A stretch of 64,000 bases of DNA, from assembly GCF_002906575.1 (NCBI RefSeq), contig NZ_CP026309.1, positions 2,790,001-2,854,000 of the forward strand, written 5' to 3'. The position numbers were made by a program, and so were the translations under genes. Each line of letters starts with the position of its first letter. Position 1 is the first letter of the stretch. Below, one piece after another: positions 36,130 through 44,545 of this stretch. Source of the DNA: Salinigranum rubrum (GTDB taxonomy: Archaea > Halobacteriota > Halobacteria > Halobacteriales > Haloferacaceae). A model generated the notes under the pieces. The model was not told where the DNA came from, searched no databases, and saw only the letters and a list, made by a program, of their open reading frames with translations.

Positions 36130-36810
36130 ATGGCACACATCCATCTCGGTGAAGGCTCGTTCCCGCTGTGGGCGCTCGTGCTGTGGACGACCCTCGGTGT
36201 CGCACTCGTTAGCGCGGTCGTCTACCGGGTCCGAAAGGGCGGAGTTGAGACCCACCAGATCGCCCTCGCCGGAATCGGCGCGGCGGCGAGTTTCGCGATC
36301 TTCCAGCTGAACATCCCCGTGTGGGGCGGCATTCACATGAATCTCACCGGCCTCGTGGGCATTCTCGCTGGGCCGTTGCTCGGTGCGCTTATCGCGCTGG
36401 TGGTCAACATCTTCTCGGCCGCGCTTGGCCACGGCGCTGTCGGCCTGCTCGGGGCTAACACGCTGGTGAACGCCTCCGAAGCGATCGTCGCCTACTACGC
36501 GTTCAAAGCCCTGCTGCGGATGGACTGGGACGTCTTCCCCGCCGGTGCGAGCGCTGCGACGCTTGGCCTCTCGGCTGGAGCCGTCCTGATGGGCGCTATC
36601 ATCGTCATCAGTGGCGTGAACGGCAGCGCGCTGCCCCGCGGAGACCTGACCATTGCCGTCGCCGGCTTAGTCGGGCTCAACCTCGGCGTCGCCGTCATCG
36701 AGGGGGTCCTGACCGGCTTCGTCGTCCAGTTCCTCGCCTCGGTTCGGCCCGACCTCGTCGGCCTCGCAGACCGCACCGCCGGTGAGGAGTCCACCGGGGT
36801 GACCGCCTGA
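36130..36810 (+). CDS. cbiM: CbiM/NikM-type S component of a cobalt/nickel ECF transporter
   Basis: 226 residues, about seven helices. It begins MAHIHLGEG. In CbiM/NikM, the N-terminal amine and the His at position 2 bind the metal. Here Met removal before Ala would leave Ala-His-Ile-His, again with His second. Other family landmarks are NIPVWGGIHMNLTGLVGILAGPLLG and IFSAALGHGAVGLLGANTLVNASEA. It captures Co2+ or Ni2+ outside the membrane; the two cannot be distinguished here. It is first in a four-gene operon with overlapping genes. No cobalamin or urease genes are nearby. Confidence 0.87.
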   Translation: MAHIHLGEGSFPLWALVLWTTLGVALVSAVVYRVRKGGVETHQIALAGIGAAASFAIFQLNIPVWGGIHMNLTGLVGILAGPLLGALIALVVNIFSAALGHGAVGLLGANTLVNASEAIVAYYAFKALLRMDWDVFPAGASAATLGLSAGAVLMGAIIVISGVNGSALPRGDLTIAVAGLVGLNLGVAVIEGVLTGFVVQFLASVRPDLVGLADRTAGEESTGVTA

Positions 36811-37133
36811 TGGACCGCTGGAAGCAGTACGGCGGGCTCGCCGGGTTGTTCGCAGTCTGCCTCGCTGCCGGTCTCTGGGGGTTCACCTCGACCGGCGGCG
36901 CACTCCCCTGGGCCAATCGCTCCGCACAGGCGCTCCAACGTGGGGTCCAGCAGAGCGGCGGTGCACTCGTCGACACCGGTCGCGGCATCGTCGTCGCCGG
37001 TCCGATCCGCAACGGCGGAATGATGCTCGAGTTCGTCGGCGTCGTCGTCTTGCTCGCGGTCATCGGGATTGGCCTGTACGTGTACGCCGACCGCTACCGT
37101 GAGCACGATGAGTCGGACCGTGCGACCCGGTGA
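36810..37133 (+). CDS. cbiN: CbiN/PDGLE-type small component of the metal ECF transporter
   Basis: 107 residues with two membrane helices (GLAGLFAVCLAAGLWGF and MLEFVGVVVLLAVIGIGLYV) separated by an extracytoplasmic loop, the topology of CbiN. The start overlaps the cbiM stop in TGATG. CbiN helps CbiM load metal. The position between cbiM and cbiQ supports the call, since sequence in this small family is weakly conserved. Confidence 0.75.
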   Translation: MDRWKQYGGLAGLFAVCLAAGLWGFTSTGGALPWANRSAQALQRGVQQSGGALVDTGRGIVVAGPIRNGGMMLEFVGVVVLLAVIGIGLYVYADRYREHDESDRATR

Positions 37134-37951
37134 CCGTGACGACTCTCTCGAACCACGTCCCGGACCCGCGGCTCATCACGGCCTACGCCGAGCACCGTGA
37201 GGGGCCGCTCCACCGGGTCAACCCGTGGACGAAGGTCGGGGTCGTCGGCGCGCTCGTCCTCGCAGTGACCGTCGTCGACAGCCTCGCGGTACTCGCGGGC
37301 CTCTACGCAGCGACGCTCGCGGTCTACGGGATTTCCGGGCTCCCGTACGGACGGCTCGTCTACTGGTACACGCTGCCGTTGCTGTTCGTCGTCTCGGTGG
37401 CGGGACCGCTCGCGTTCCTCGAACCAGGGGTACCGATCGGCGGGGCGCTCGCCACCCCGGTCGGAGAGCTGTCGGTCACGTGGGCAGGCGCTTCGCTGTT
37501 CGGGGAGCTGACCTGCCGGTCGCTCACCGTCGCCACGTTCGCGCTGACCACGACGATGACCACCCGGTACGCCGACATCGCCTATCTGCTCGGTCGCCTC
37601 CTCCCCCGACCGGTCGACCAGGTCGCCCTCCTCACCTACCGGTTCACGTTCGTCATGATCGAGACGCTCGAGGACCTGGTGAAGGGCGTGCTCGCCCGCG
37701 GCGCATCCCTCTCGGAGTTCTGGGCGAACCGCAGGACCTACGCTCGGATCCTCGGGATGACGCTGCTGACGGCGATCGAGCGCTCAGAACGGCTCGTCAA
37801 GTCGATGGAGGCCCGCGGCTACGATGGCGACATCACGCTGTACGGCGACGTCCCGCGTCCGCCGCCTCGTGAACTCTTCGTCGTGGTCGCCTGCTACGCC
37901 GGCGTCGTGCTCTACGGACTCGTCGCGGTCTATGGGGTGGTCCAGCTATGA
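37130..37951 (+). CDS. cbiQ: CbiQ/EcfT transmembrane component of the metal ECF transporter
   Basis: 273 residues from a GTG that overlaps the cbiN stop (GTGA). The N-terminus HREGPLHRVNPWTKVGVV is the hallmark of CbiQ/EcfT proteins. Five to six helices are followed by a cytoplasmic coupling region with the Ala-Arg-Gly motifs KGVLARGASL and KSMEARGYDG, which dock onto the ATPase grooves. It links the CbiMN metal-binding part with CbiO. Overlapping starts indicate translation coupling. Confidence 0.88.
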   Translation: MTVTTLSNHVPDPRLITAYAEHREGPLHRVNPWTKVGVVGALVLAVTVVDSLAVLAGLYAATLAVYGISGLPYGRLVYWYTLPLLFVVSVAGPLAFLEPGVPIGGALATPVGELSVTWAGASLFGELTCRSLTVATFALTTTMTTRYADIAYLLGRLLPRPVDQVALLTYRFTFVMIETLEDLVKGVLARGASLSEFWANRRTYARILGMTLLTAIERSERLVKSMEARGYDGDITLYGDVPRPPPRELFVVVACYAGVVLYGLVAVYGVVQL

Positions 37952-38838
37952 GCGCCGACCACGCGGGGGAACGGACGCCGCTGGTCGACCTCCAGTGCGA
38001 AGCCCACACGTACCCAGACGGGACGGTCGGGATGCACGACGTCGACTTCTCCGTACACCACGACGAGGTGGTCGCGCTCGTCGGGGGCAACGGGGCGGGC
38101 AAGTCGACGCTCCTCGAACATCTGAACGCGACGCTGGTGCCCGACGAGGGCGAACTCGTCGTCGGCGGCACGGCGATCACCGAGGATAACAAGGCATACG
38201 CCCGGAGGGAGGTCGGGTTCGTCTTTCAGGATGCCGACACCCAACTGGTCGCTCCCACGGTGCTGGACGACGTGATGTTCGGTCTCCAGAACTACGGCGT
38301 GTCGGGAGAGGAGGCCAAACGACGAGCACGTGAAGCACTGGCGACTGTCGACGCCGCACACCTCGAAGAGCGAATCCCGCACTATCTCAGCGGTGGTGAA
38401 AAACGCCTCGTTGGCCTCGCCGGCGTGCTCGTGTTGGAACCGAGCGTGGTCGTCCTCGACGAGCCGCTGGCGGGCCTCGACCCGGAACGCTCGCTGTTGG
38501 TCGCCGACCGGATCCGTCAGATCCACCGGGAGGGTATCAGCGTGGTGGTGTCGACCCACGATCTCGAGTTCGCCGCCGAAATCGCCGACCGGGTCTGCGT
38601 GATGGCAGCGGGCAACGTCGTCGGAAGCGGGACGCCCCGAGAGGTGTTCTACGACGACGCGCTGCTGGAGCGGGCGAACCTCCACCCGCCAGCGGCGGTC
38701 CGCATCGCCCGGAACGCGGGGCTCGATACCAGCACTCAGCCAGTCACAGAAGCCGACCTCGTGACGCTCCTCGCCGACCGCGCTGCTGCGTCCGGGACAG
38801 TTCGAGCGGGGTCGCTCGATTGCAGCGGCGGAGACTGA
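37948..38838 (+). CDS. cbiO: CbiO/EcfA ATPase of the metal ECF transporter
   Basis: 296 residues, ATG overlapping the cbiQ stop. Walker A VGGNGAGKSTLLEHLNA, Q-loop GFVFQDADTQLVAPTVLDDV, signature LSGGEKRLVGLAG, Walker B VVVLDEPLAGLD and switch VVSTHDLEFA are all intact. The Q-loop sequence VFQDxDxQ is diagnostic for ECF-type ATPases. It powers cobalt or nickel import with CbiMNQ. The gene is the last of the operon. Confidence 0.9.
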   Translation: MSADHAGERTPLVDLQCEAHTYPDGTVGMHDVDFSVHHDEVVALVGGNGAGKSTLLEHLNATLVPDEGELVVGGTAITEDNKAYARREVGFVFQDADTQLVAPTVLDDVMFGLQNYGVSGEEAKRRAREALATVDAAHLEERIPHYLSGGEKRLVGLAGVLVLEPSVVVLDEPLAGLDPERSLLVADRIRQIHREGISVVVSTHDLEFAAEIADRVCVMAAGNVVGSGTPREVFYDDALLERANLHPPAAVRIARNAGLDTSTQPVTEADLVTLLADRAAASGTVRAGSLDCSGGD

Positions 38839-39203
38839 GCGCCTCCTCTGGCGGCTCACACGACTACGTCTCGGGTGACGGGTACCGAGCCGTTCACTCG
38901 GTGGATTCCGCGGACGTGGGTGAAGTTCGTGGTCGTGGATGTGGTCGCCCAGCGCATCGGTATCCTCGGACCCCGGTCTGCGCGCGGTCGATACCTGCCG
39001 ACGACGCCCCGTCACCGCCGAGAGGAGCGTTCCGCTGCGTGTGAAGCGTGGACACGGTGATCCGGTAGCGTCGCAGTTGTGACGGTGAGAACGGCTCGAC
39101 CGATACGCCCTCCCTGGTCAGCAGGCAGTGCCGCTCAGAATCGGGACGGTCCCGAGTCTCGACAAGGCTATTTTTAAATATGTGGTTTCCACAGGTCCTA
39201 CCA
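38839..39203 (+). other. Intergenic region before the oxidoreductase gene
   Basis: 365 GC-rich bases without a convincing frame. The right end holds a strong TATA box (39172-39180). Confidence 0.5.
39172..39180 (+). promoter_or_regulatory. TATA box for the Gfo/Idh/MocA gene
   Basis: TTTTAAATA in a clear AT island lies 24-32 bases before the GTG at 39204, implying a leaderless message. Confidence 0.55.
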
Positions 39204-40373
39204 GTGACATACGACGTGGCACTCGTCGGTACCGGTGCGGACCCCGACGACCCCAGCACGGACGGGTTCGCGATGGCGTACCGTCACGCACGGGCGTACA
39301 GTCGGTTGGAGTCGTGTCGTGTCGCCGCCTGTGCGGACATCGTCATCGAGAACGCACGACGGTTCGCGGCGGAGTATGACATCGACGAGGACGGGGTGTT
39401 CAGAGAGTACGAGACGATGCTCGAGGAGGCCGAACCCGACATCGTCAGCGTCTGTGTCCCGCCGGCGATTCACGCGGACATCGTCATCGGCTGTGCGGAG
39501 AGTGACGTCCCGCAAGCGATTCACTGCGAGAAGCCGATGGCCGGCACGTGGGGCGAGTGCCGCGAGATGGCCCGCGTCTGCGACGAACACGACATCCAAC
39601 TCACGTTCAACCACCAGCGACGGTTCGGTCACCCGTTTCGGAAGGCGAAGGTCCTGGTCGACGACGGCTCGATCGGACGGCTCGAACGCATCGAGGTCGG
39701 CGGGAAAAACCTGTACGACTACGGGTCGCACCTGTTCGATCTCTGTGGGTACTTCACGGAACAGGAGCCGGTCGAGTACGTGCTCGGTCAGATCGACTAC
39801 TCCGAAGAGAACGTCCAGTTCGGGATGCACAACGAGAACCAGTCCATCGTCCAGTGGCGGTACGAAAACGGCGTGGGAGGGATGGCGTCGACCGGAGCCG
39901 AGAGTCTCCTCCGGAGCCAGATGCGACTCGTCGGTGACGACGGCGTCATCGAAATCGGGCACGAGGACGGACCACCGCTTCGGTTCCGGTCGAGTTCGAC
40001 CACGGGATGGATGGCCGTCGATACCGAGGGCGATACGGTTCACGGCCCGACGAGCAGTCGGGCCTCCGCCGCCGTCCGGTTCGTCGCCGACAGGCTTCCG
40101 CTCGTCCCCGCCGACCGCCTCGTTCCGGAGCCGTCCACGTTCGTGGACCGAGCCATCGCGGACGTCGTCGCATCGCTGGCCGAGTCGCGCGAGTCGGAAC
40201 TCTCGGCGAGTAACGCGCTGCAGGCGACGGAACTTATCTTCGCGGCGTGGGAGTCCGCCCGTCGACGCGGACGGGTGGACCTCCCGCTCGACGTCGAAAC
40301 GAACCCGCTCGAAGAGATGGTTACCGACGGTCACCTCCCGGTTCAGCCGTCGTCGAGTGCCTCGTCTTCGTGA
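39204..40373 (+). CDS. Gfo/Idh/MocA-family NAD(P)-dependent sugar oxidoreductase
   Basis: 389 residues from the GTG at 39204 (TYDVALVGTGADP); the TATA spacing and the Rossmann start favour it over TTG or ATG upstream. The N-terminal Rossmann domain is followed by the family motif AIHCEKPMAGTWGECREMA, where the EKP Lys is catalytic, and by HQRRFGHPFRKAK and YDYGSHLFDLCGYF with the conserved His. Typical substrates are UDP-sugars or free sugars and inositol-like polyols. In this setting it may make a modified sugar nucleotide for the surface glycan. Substrate not assignable. Confidence 0.83.
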   Translation: MTYDVALVGTGADPDDPSTDGFAMAYRHARAYSRLESCRVAACADIVIENARRFAAEYDIDEDGVFREYETMLEEAEPDIVSVCVPPAIHADIVIGCAESDVPQAIHCEKPMAGTWGECREMARVCDEHDIQLTFNHQRRFGHPFRKAKVLVDDGSIGRLERIEVGGKNLYDYGSHLFDLCGYFTEQEPVEYVLGQIDYSEENVQFGMHNENQSIVQWRYENGVGGMASTGAESLLRSQMRLVGDDGVIEIGHEDGPPLRFRSSSTTGWMAVDTEGDTVHGPTSSRASAAVRFVADRLPLVPADRLVPEPSTFVDRAIADVVASLAESRESELSASNALQATELIFAAWESARRRGRVDLPLDVETNPLEEMVTDGHLPVQPSSSASSS

Positions 40374-40485
40374 GCGAACCGCTCGTTCAATCCCCAGTGG
40401 CGGTTACCGACTCGCCGCGCGGGACTGCCGCCCTGTGGGACGATACCCTCAACCGGGAAAGCAGCGTGAGACAGAAAGTACCGAA

Positions 40486-40493
40486 TATTTAAA
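40486..40493 (+). promoter_or_regulatory. TATA box for the GT2 gene
   Basis: TATTTAAA lies 22-29 bases upstream of the ATG at 40515; a leaderless transcript is expected. Confidence 0.5.
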
Positions 40494-40514
40494 CGACTGG
40501 ACACAAACAACCAG

Positions 40515-41279
40515 ATGAGTGGAAAGGGAAGGATGGACATCAGCGTTGTAATACCAACGTTAAAACCACGGGGAGAGGTAGAGGCGATAGAACACCTCGA
40601 GCAGGGGGATTTCGACGACTACGAAGTCCTCATACAGGACGAGTATCCCGTCACGAAGGCCCGCAACGAGGGAGCGAGGGCGGCCCAAGCGGAAAAAATC
40701 GTCTTCATAGACGATGACTCCCGACCGCGGGAGGGTTATCTGCGCCGTGTCTCGGAGGCGCTCGAGACGGAGGACGCGCTCTCGGGGCGCACGGTTCACC
40801 CGCATAACGACATCTTCGAGAGTGAACTGACGAGTCACTACGACTTCGGCGACGAACCGCGGTACATCAACCGGTTCTGGGGGTGCAACATGGCGATCCG
40901 AAAGGAGGTACTCGCGGACGTCGGCTGGTGGGACGAGGAGATGGGCTGGGGACACGAGGAGAAGGAACTCGCCGACAGGGTCATCGAGCGGTATCGGATC
41001 TACTACGAACCCGAGGCGGTGGTCGACCACCCGTACGCCAACTCGATCTCGGACTACTGGCTGAAGCAGTACAAACTCGAAAAACAGACCCCGTACTACT
41101 GGGATCGACGGGGAATGCCGGTGCAGCAACAGTGGCTCGCCGTCATCAAATCGATACTCAACCCGCTTCACTACGTTCGTCGAACCCCGAAGCTCACGCT
41201 GGTGAAAGCCGGTGGGACGCTCGCGCGTGGGGCCGGGCGCATCATGGGGCTCGCCTCGAAACGACGGTCCCAGCGATAA
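40515..41279 (+). CDS. Glycosyltransferase family 2 (GT-A fold)
   Basis: 254 residues. ISVVIPTLKPRGEVEAIEHL begins the fold. The donor and metal site reads KIVFIDDDSRPREGYL, and RFWGCNMAIRKEVLADVGWW followed by EEMGWGHEEKELADRV forms the acceptor and catalytic-base region (ED/EE type). The nucleotide-binding first strand is shorter than in most GT2 proteins. The MDISVVIP Met at 40533 is an alternative start. It stands alone under its own TATA box and probably adds a sugar to the lipid-linked chain. Confidence 0.83.
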   Translation: MSGKGRMDISVVIPTLKPRGEVEAIEHLEQGDFDDYEVLIQDEYPVTKARNEGARAAQAEKIVFIDDDSRPREGYLRRVSEALETEDALSGRTVHPHNDIFESELTSHYDFGDEPRYINRFWGCNMAIRKEVLADVGWWDEEMGWGHEEKELADRVIERYRIYYEPEAVVDHPYANSISDYWLKQYKLEKQTPYYWDRRGMPVQQQWLAVIKSILNPLHYVRRTPKLTLVKAGGTLARGAGRIMGLASKRRSQR

Positions 41280-41553
41280 TCTGATCGTTCGGTATCTCTT
41301 TGACACACATATTACGTGGGAAGCTGGAGATTCGTGCGCTCAAGACGGAGTGGGATCGGATCGGGCCAGAAGGCTTTTACTGACGTACGGCCTCGGAAAA
41401 AGTAGAACAAGTGACAGGAAAACCGAACGATAGCGAAGATTACGAAACGAATTCAGACCAACGCGCCCTCCCCGCCCACAGATAACCGATGCACATCCAG
41501 CATAGCGGCAGCCACGCACGGGCTAGCCCTCTCTCCCCTCGCCCCTCCAACAC

Positions 41554-42950
41554 ATGAATCGCTTCCGTCAAGCCCTCCCGTTAGACCTGCTACGCAGTCG
41601 AGGAAGTTCGTCCAACCAGCGGTGGTGGGTGACGACACTGGTCGTCATAACGGCGCTCGTCGAGTTCGTCGAGGTATGGCGACTGACTTCGGCGTACGAA
41701 CGACCGCCGATGACTCCAGATGCGGGTGTCTTTCAGCACATCGGATGGCACCTGGCGAACGGGGGACGACTCTACGTCGACGTGTGGGAGCCCAAACTAC
41801 CGTTGCCGTTCGAGACCACGGCGATTCTCTCGCTGATCGCTGGCGACGACATGTACCTCTACCAGTATCTCAACGTCGGGTTGATGGTGCTCGCGGTCAT
41901 CGGAATCGTCCTCCTCGTCGGTGCACTCACTCACCAGTTGACGGGCAACGCGTTCGCGAGCACTGTCGCCGGGTTCTCCATGCTGCTCCTCCCGGGCTTC
42001 GCGATTCGCCCGGCGTACGGGTTCAAAGCCAAGTATCTGCTTCTCCTCACTGGTCTACTCGCGATCTATCTGATTCTCAACGACCATCCCTTCGCGAGCG
42101 GGGCCCTGGCCGCCGCGAGCGTCGGCTACTGGCAACTCGGTGCCATCTTTCCGCTGCTCGTGGTCGGACTCGCGTTCCACCGGTCGGACGTGCGGACGGC
42201 CGGTGCCGTCGTACTCGGGGGGTCGTCTTCACCGTCGTCATGCTCGCCCCGACCGTCGTGTTGTGGCACTCGACCTCGGAGATGGTCGCACAGGTGGTGC
42301 TGATTCCGATGCTGGCCGACGACAGCGCGAGGCTCTTCGAGCGTCTCGTCGCCGGCGTCGTTCACTTCAAGTGGGCGTCCCCGTTCGTCCTCCTCGGAGT
42401 GTACGGGCTCTGGCGCGGGGCACGCGATCAACTAGAACGTGAAGACTGGTGGCTTCTCGTCGGTGCGGGCTGGTTCGGATTCGTCATCCTGTTCGTCGAC
42501 TTCGACGTCGGGGGATACACCGATCTGATTCCGGGGCTCGCGTTCGTCGCAATCGGCGTCGGCCTCCTGTCGGCGAAACTGACGACGGAGCGACTGCGGT
42601 ACGCGCTGACGGCCGCGCTCGTGAGCGTCGTCGTGGTGAACCTCGTCGCGTTCGGCTCCGTCGGACTGGTGTTCCCCGCCACGGATACGCCTGCGCCCGT
42701 CCCGATGGACGACCTCCGCACGAACGAGCGTGCGCTCGAACTCTCGGCCGTCTCGGACGACACCCACGACGTCAGGTACTACTACTGGAACCGAGAGGTG
42801 CCCGAGACGTGCCACTACCGGCTCTCGCTGATGGAGGTCAACTGGCTGCAGTCAGTCGGAGGCGGCGACCTATCGGGCTGTAGTGACCTCCAGGAGGTCC
42901 GGGCGGTTCAACGCGACCGCGGGAGCGGGGGGCTGCTCCACCTCCTGTGA
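41554..42950 (+). pseudogene. GT-C membrane glycosyltransferase, one frameshift
   Basis: The first frame (41554-42303) encodes an N-terminal helix, then PPMTPDAGVFQHIGWHLANG and LYVDVWEPKLPLPF, the Asp and KxP motifs of GT-C/PMT-like enzymes, and several helices. At six G (42217-42222) it shifts into nonsense. The other frame continues VVFTVVMLAPTVVLWHSTSE with more helices and a soluble tail to 42950. One extra G restores GGVVFTVVML and a 465-residue protein. It would use a dolichyl-phosphate sugar at the outer face of the membrane. A homopolymer sequencing error is the simplest cause. Confidence 0.75.
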
Positions 42951-43349
42951 CGGCGACGCCGTCCGGTCGGGGCTCGAATCGGAGTCGATGCGGCCGCGGG
43001 GGAAACAGTGCGGGGCCCTCGGAATCGTCCGAGAGCCGGAGCCGCTTGTGACGGCGCGAGCGCTTCGTTCTCTCGAACCGCTCGTCCCCGAGACGGTGTA
43101 CCCGGCAGGGAGCGGTGCCGTGCCGCTCGGGTGACGCCTGCTGGCCGAATCGTTCGAGGGGCCGACGTACTTCGGGGAACGTTCATCGCCGAACGGGTCG
43201 TCTCCGGTGACGGTAGCGCCCGTTCGCCCACGAGGCACAGTCGGAGTCCGAGACGCTCACCGTCCGACCGGAACCGCGGCGCTCTCGTGTGGCACTGAGG
43301 CAGGCGGCCCTACCTGTGCCGAGTGACGCTATCGACGCCGTCGGGCCGC
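42951..43349. other. Intergenic region with possible gene decay
   Basis: 399 bases between the GT-C gene and a convergent small gene. Coding-like codon patterns switch frame at least twice (see the candidate at 42988-43298). No intact gene. Confidence 0.4.
42988..43298 (+). pseudogene. Possible decayed small gene
   Basis: An ATG at 42988 opens RPRGKQCGALGIVREPEPLV and runs to GSGAVPLG, then TGA at 43132-43134. The next frame continues coding-like as TPAGRIVRGADVLRGTFIAE. A third frame from about 43217 reads HEAQSESETLTVRPEP. No family is recognised, and the frame switching suggests decay or further base-calling errors. Very tentative. Confidence 0.2.
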
Positions 43350-43628
43350 TCAGTGTTCGAGTTCGACCTCTGGGTTGACCTCTATCTGATCGACGGTGAA
43401 CGTCTCCTCGCCGATCCAGTCACCGCGGCGCTGTGTGAGGTGGTTCAGGTGGACGACGTCCTTCGTCTGCTCTAAGTGATACTGCCCGCCCCGCTCGCCG
43501 AGGAGCGGAACGGCGCCGTCGCGGTCGGGGGACCGGTCGTCGACGATGAGGAGTCGTTTGTGCGTCTGGTTCTCTACGGGGACCTTGACCAGGTCACCGG
43601 GGACCAAGGTGGTGATGTCTTCGATCAT
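43350..43628 (-). CDS. Small hypothetical protein, beta-rich
   Basis: 92 residues from the ATG at 43628 (MIEDITTLVPGDLVKVPVEN); a longer in-frame N-terminus is Ser/Arg-rich and rejected. Sequence VPGDLVKVPVENQTHKRLLI suggests a small SH3-like beta-barrel. It ends EVNPEVELEH. No family is recognised. It is convergent with the region after the GT-C gene. Confidence 0.5.
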   Translation of the reverse strand: MIEDITTLVPGDLVKVPVENQTHKRLLIVDDRSPDRDGAVPLLGERGGQYHLEQTKDVVHLNHLTQRRGDWIGEETFTVDQIEVNPEVELEH

Positions 43629-44033
43629 ACGTGGTGACGTGAAGCGCACCTGCACGTCCGTGCTCGCGCCCGACGCTCGCCGAACAGCACCCGAGGGACG
43701 GGCGCTGTCGCTGACGGAGGGGCCGGACGACTGTGGAATGGAGGGGAGCACGTTGTCAGGGGCCGACCCACGTTTCGGGGCGTGAATTTATAAAATTGAC
43801 ACATTCTGGCCGAGGCGCACGTCAACACAGTCTCTCCTGAAGCAGTGGCGATGCGACTGCGTCGGTGCTGCTGAACCGCGAACGACGGTCGGCGGGCCGG
43901 AGCCACGACCACGACCGGCAGGTGAGAGCGAGTCGGTGAGCGTCCCCTATAGACGTGTCTCCCGCTCACCACGTGGGCCACGTGTCAGAGGCAGGCACCA
44001 CCCTTTTGACCGGGAGCGGTGACACGGTGACGT
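43629..44033. other. Divergent intergenic region
   Basis: 405 bases between the 92-residue protein (minus) and the zinc-ribbon gene (plus). An AT-rich patch at 43786-43805 (TTTATAAAATTGACA) is a likely minus-strand promoter, although it is about 160 bases before the start. No coding frame is supported. Confidence 0.45.
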
Positions 44034-44225
44034 ATGGAACGCGAGACGTTTCCGGTGCGCGTAACTCCCGAACCGTGGGCCGAATGCCCGTACTGTGGGT
44101 CGGAAGAGGTCGTCGTCGACGTTCGCTTGGAGGACGGTCACGTCCAACGAATGGACTTCTTCTGCCGTGACTGCGAGGGAGCGGACGAGATCGAGGGAGT
44201 CAGCGAGCAGGCCGAGAGCGACTAG
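44034..44225 (+). CDS. Small zinc-ribbon protein
   Basis: 63 residues with two Cys pairs, CPYCGSE (about residue 18) and CRDCEGA (about 44), spaced as a one-domain zinc ribbon. Highly acidic, as expected for a haloarchaeal cytoplasmic protein. Many such mini zinc-finger proteins of haloarchaea lack an assigned role. The gene is just upstream of, and convergent with, tRNA-Val(GAC). Confidence 0.65.
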   Translation: MERETFPVRVTPEPWAECPYCGSEEVVVDVRLEDGHVQRMDFFCRDCEGADEIEGVSEQAESD

Positions 44226-44335
44226 GAGTCCGACGGAGCGGGTCACCACCACCGAGCGCTCCACAGCCTACTCGGGAGTTCGACAAGTCCGTACTTGAAG
44301 AGCCTACTTGTGTAGGTGAAACCGCAATAAAGGAG

Positions 44336-44410
44336 TGGGTTGGGGCAGATTTGAACTGCCGGCCTCCTCCATGTCAAGGAGGTGTCATAACCAGACTAGA
44401 CCACCAACCC
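44336..44410 (-). tRNA. tRNA-Val (GAC)
   Basis: The 75-base cloverleaf on the minus strand starts GGGTTGG and ends CCAACCC plus discriminator A. The anticodon stem CCTCC/GGAGG encloses loop TTGACAT, giving anticodon GAC. The T arm GGCAGTTCAAATCTGCC is regular. CCA is not encoded. CTAATTAAGGG at 44466-44476 may be its TATA region, with a leader of about 57 bases. Confidence 0.93.
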
Positions 44411-44545
44411 ATCCGGTTGCGTGCGGCGTTCGTCTCGAACGCATTACTCCGTATCCCGGGGACCTAATTAAGGGTTGCGAAGTCAGGAGTCGGCAAGCGA
44501 TTCCGCGGCGCGCGTCGGGCGGTCGTCCGACGCGACCCCAGAGGG

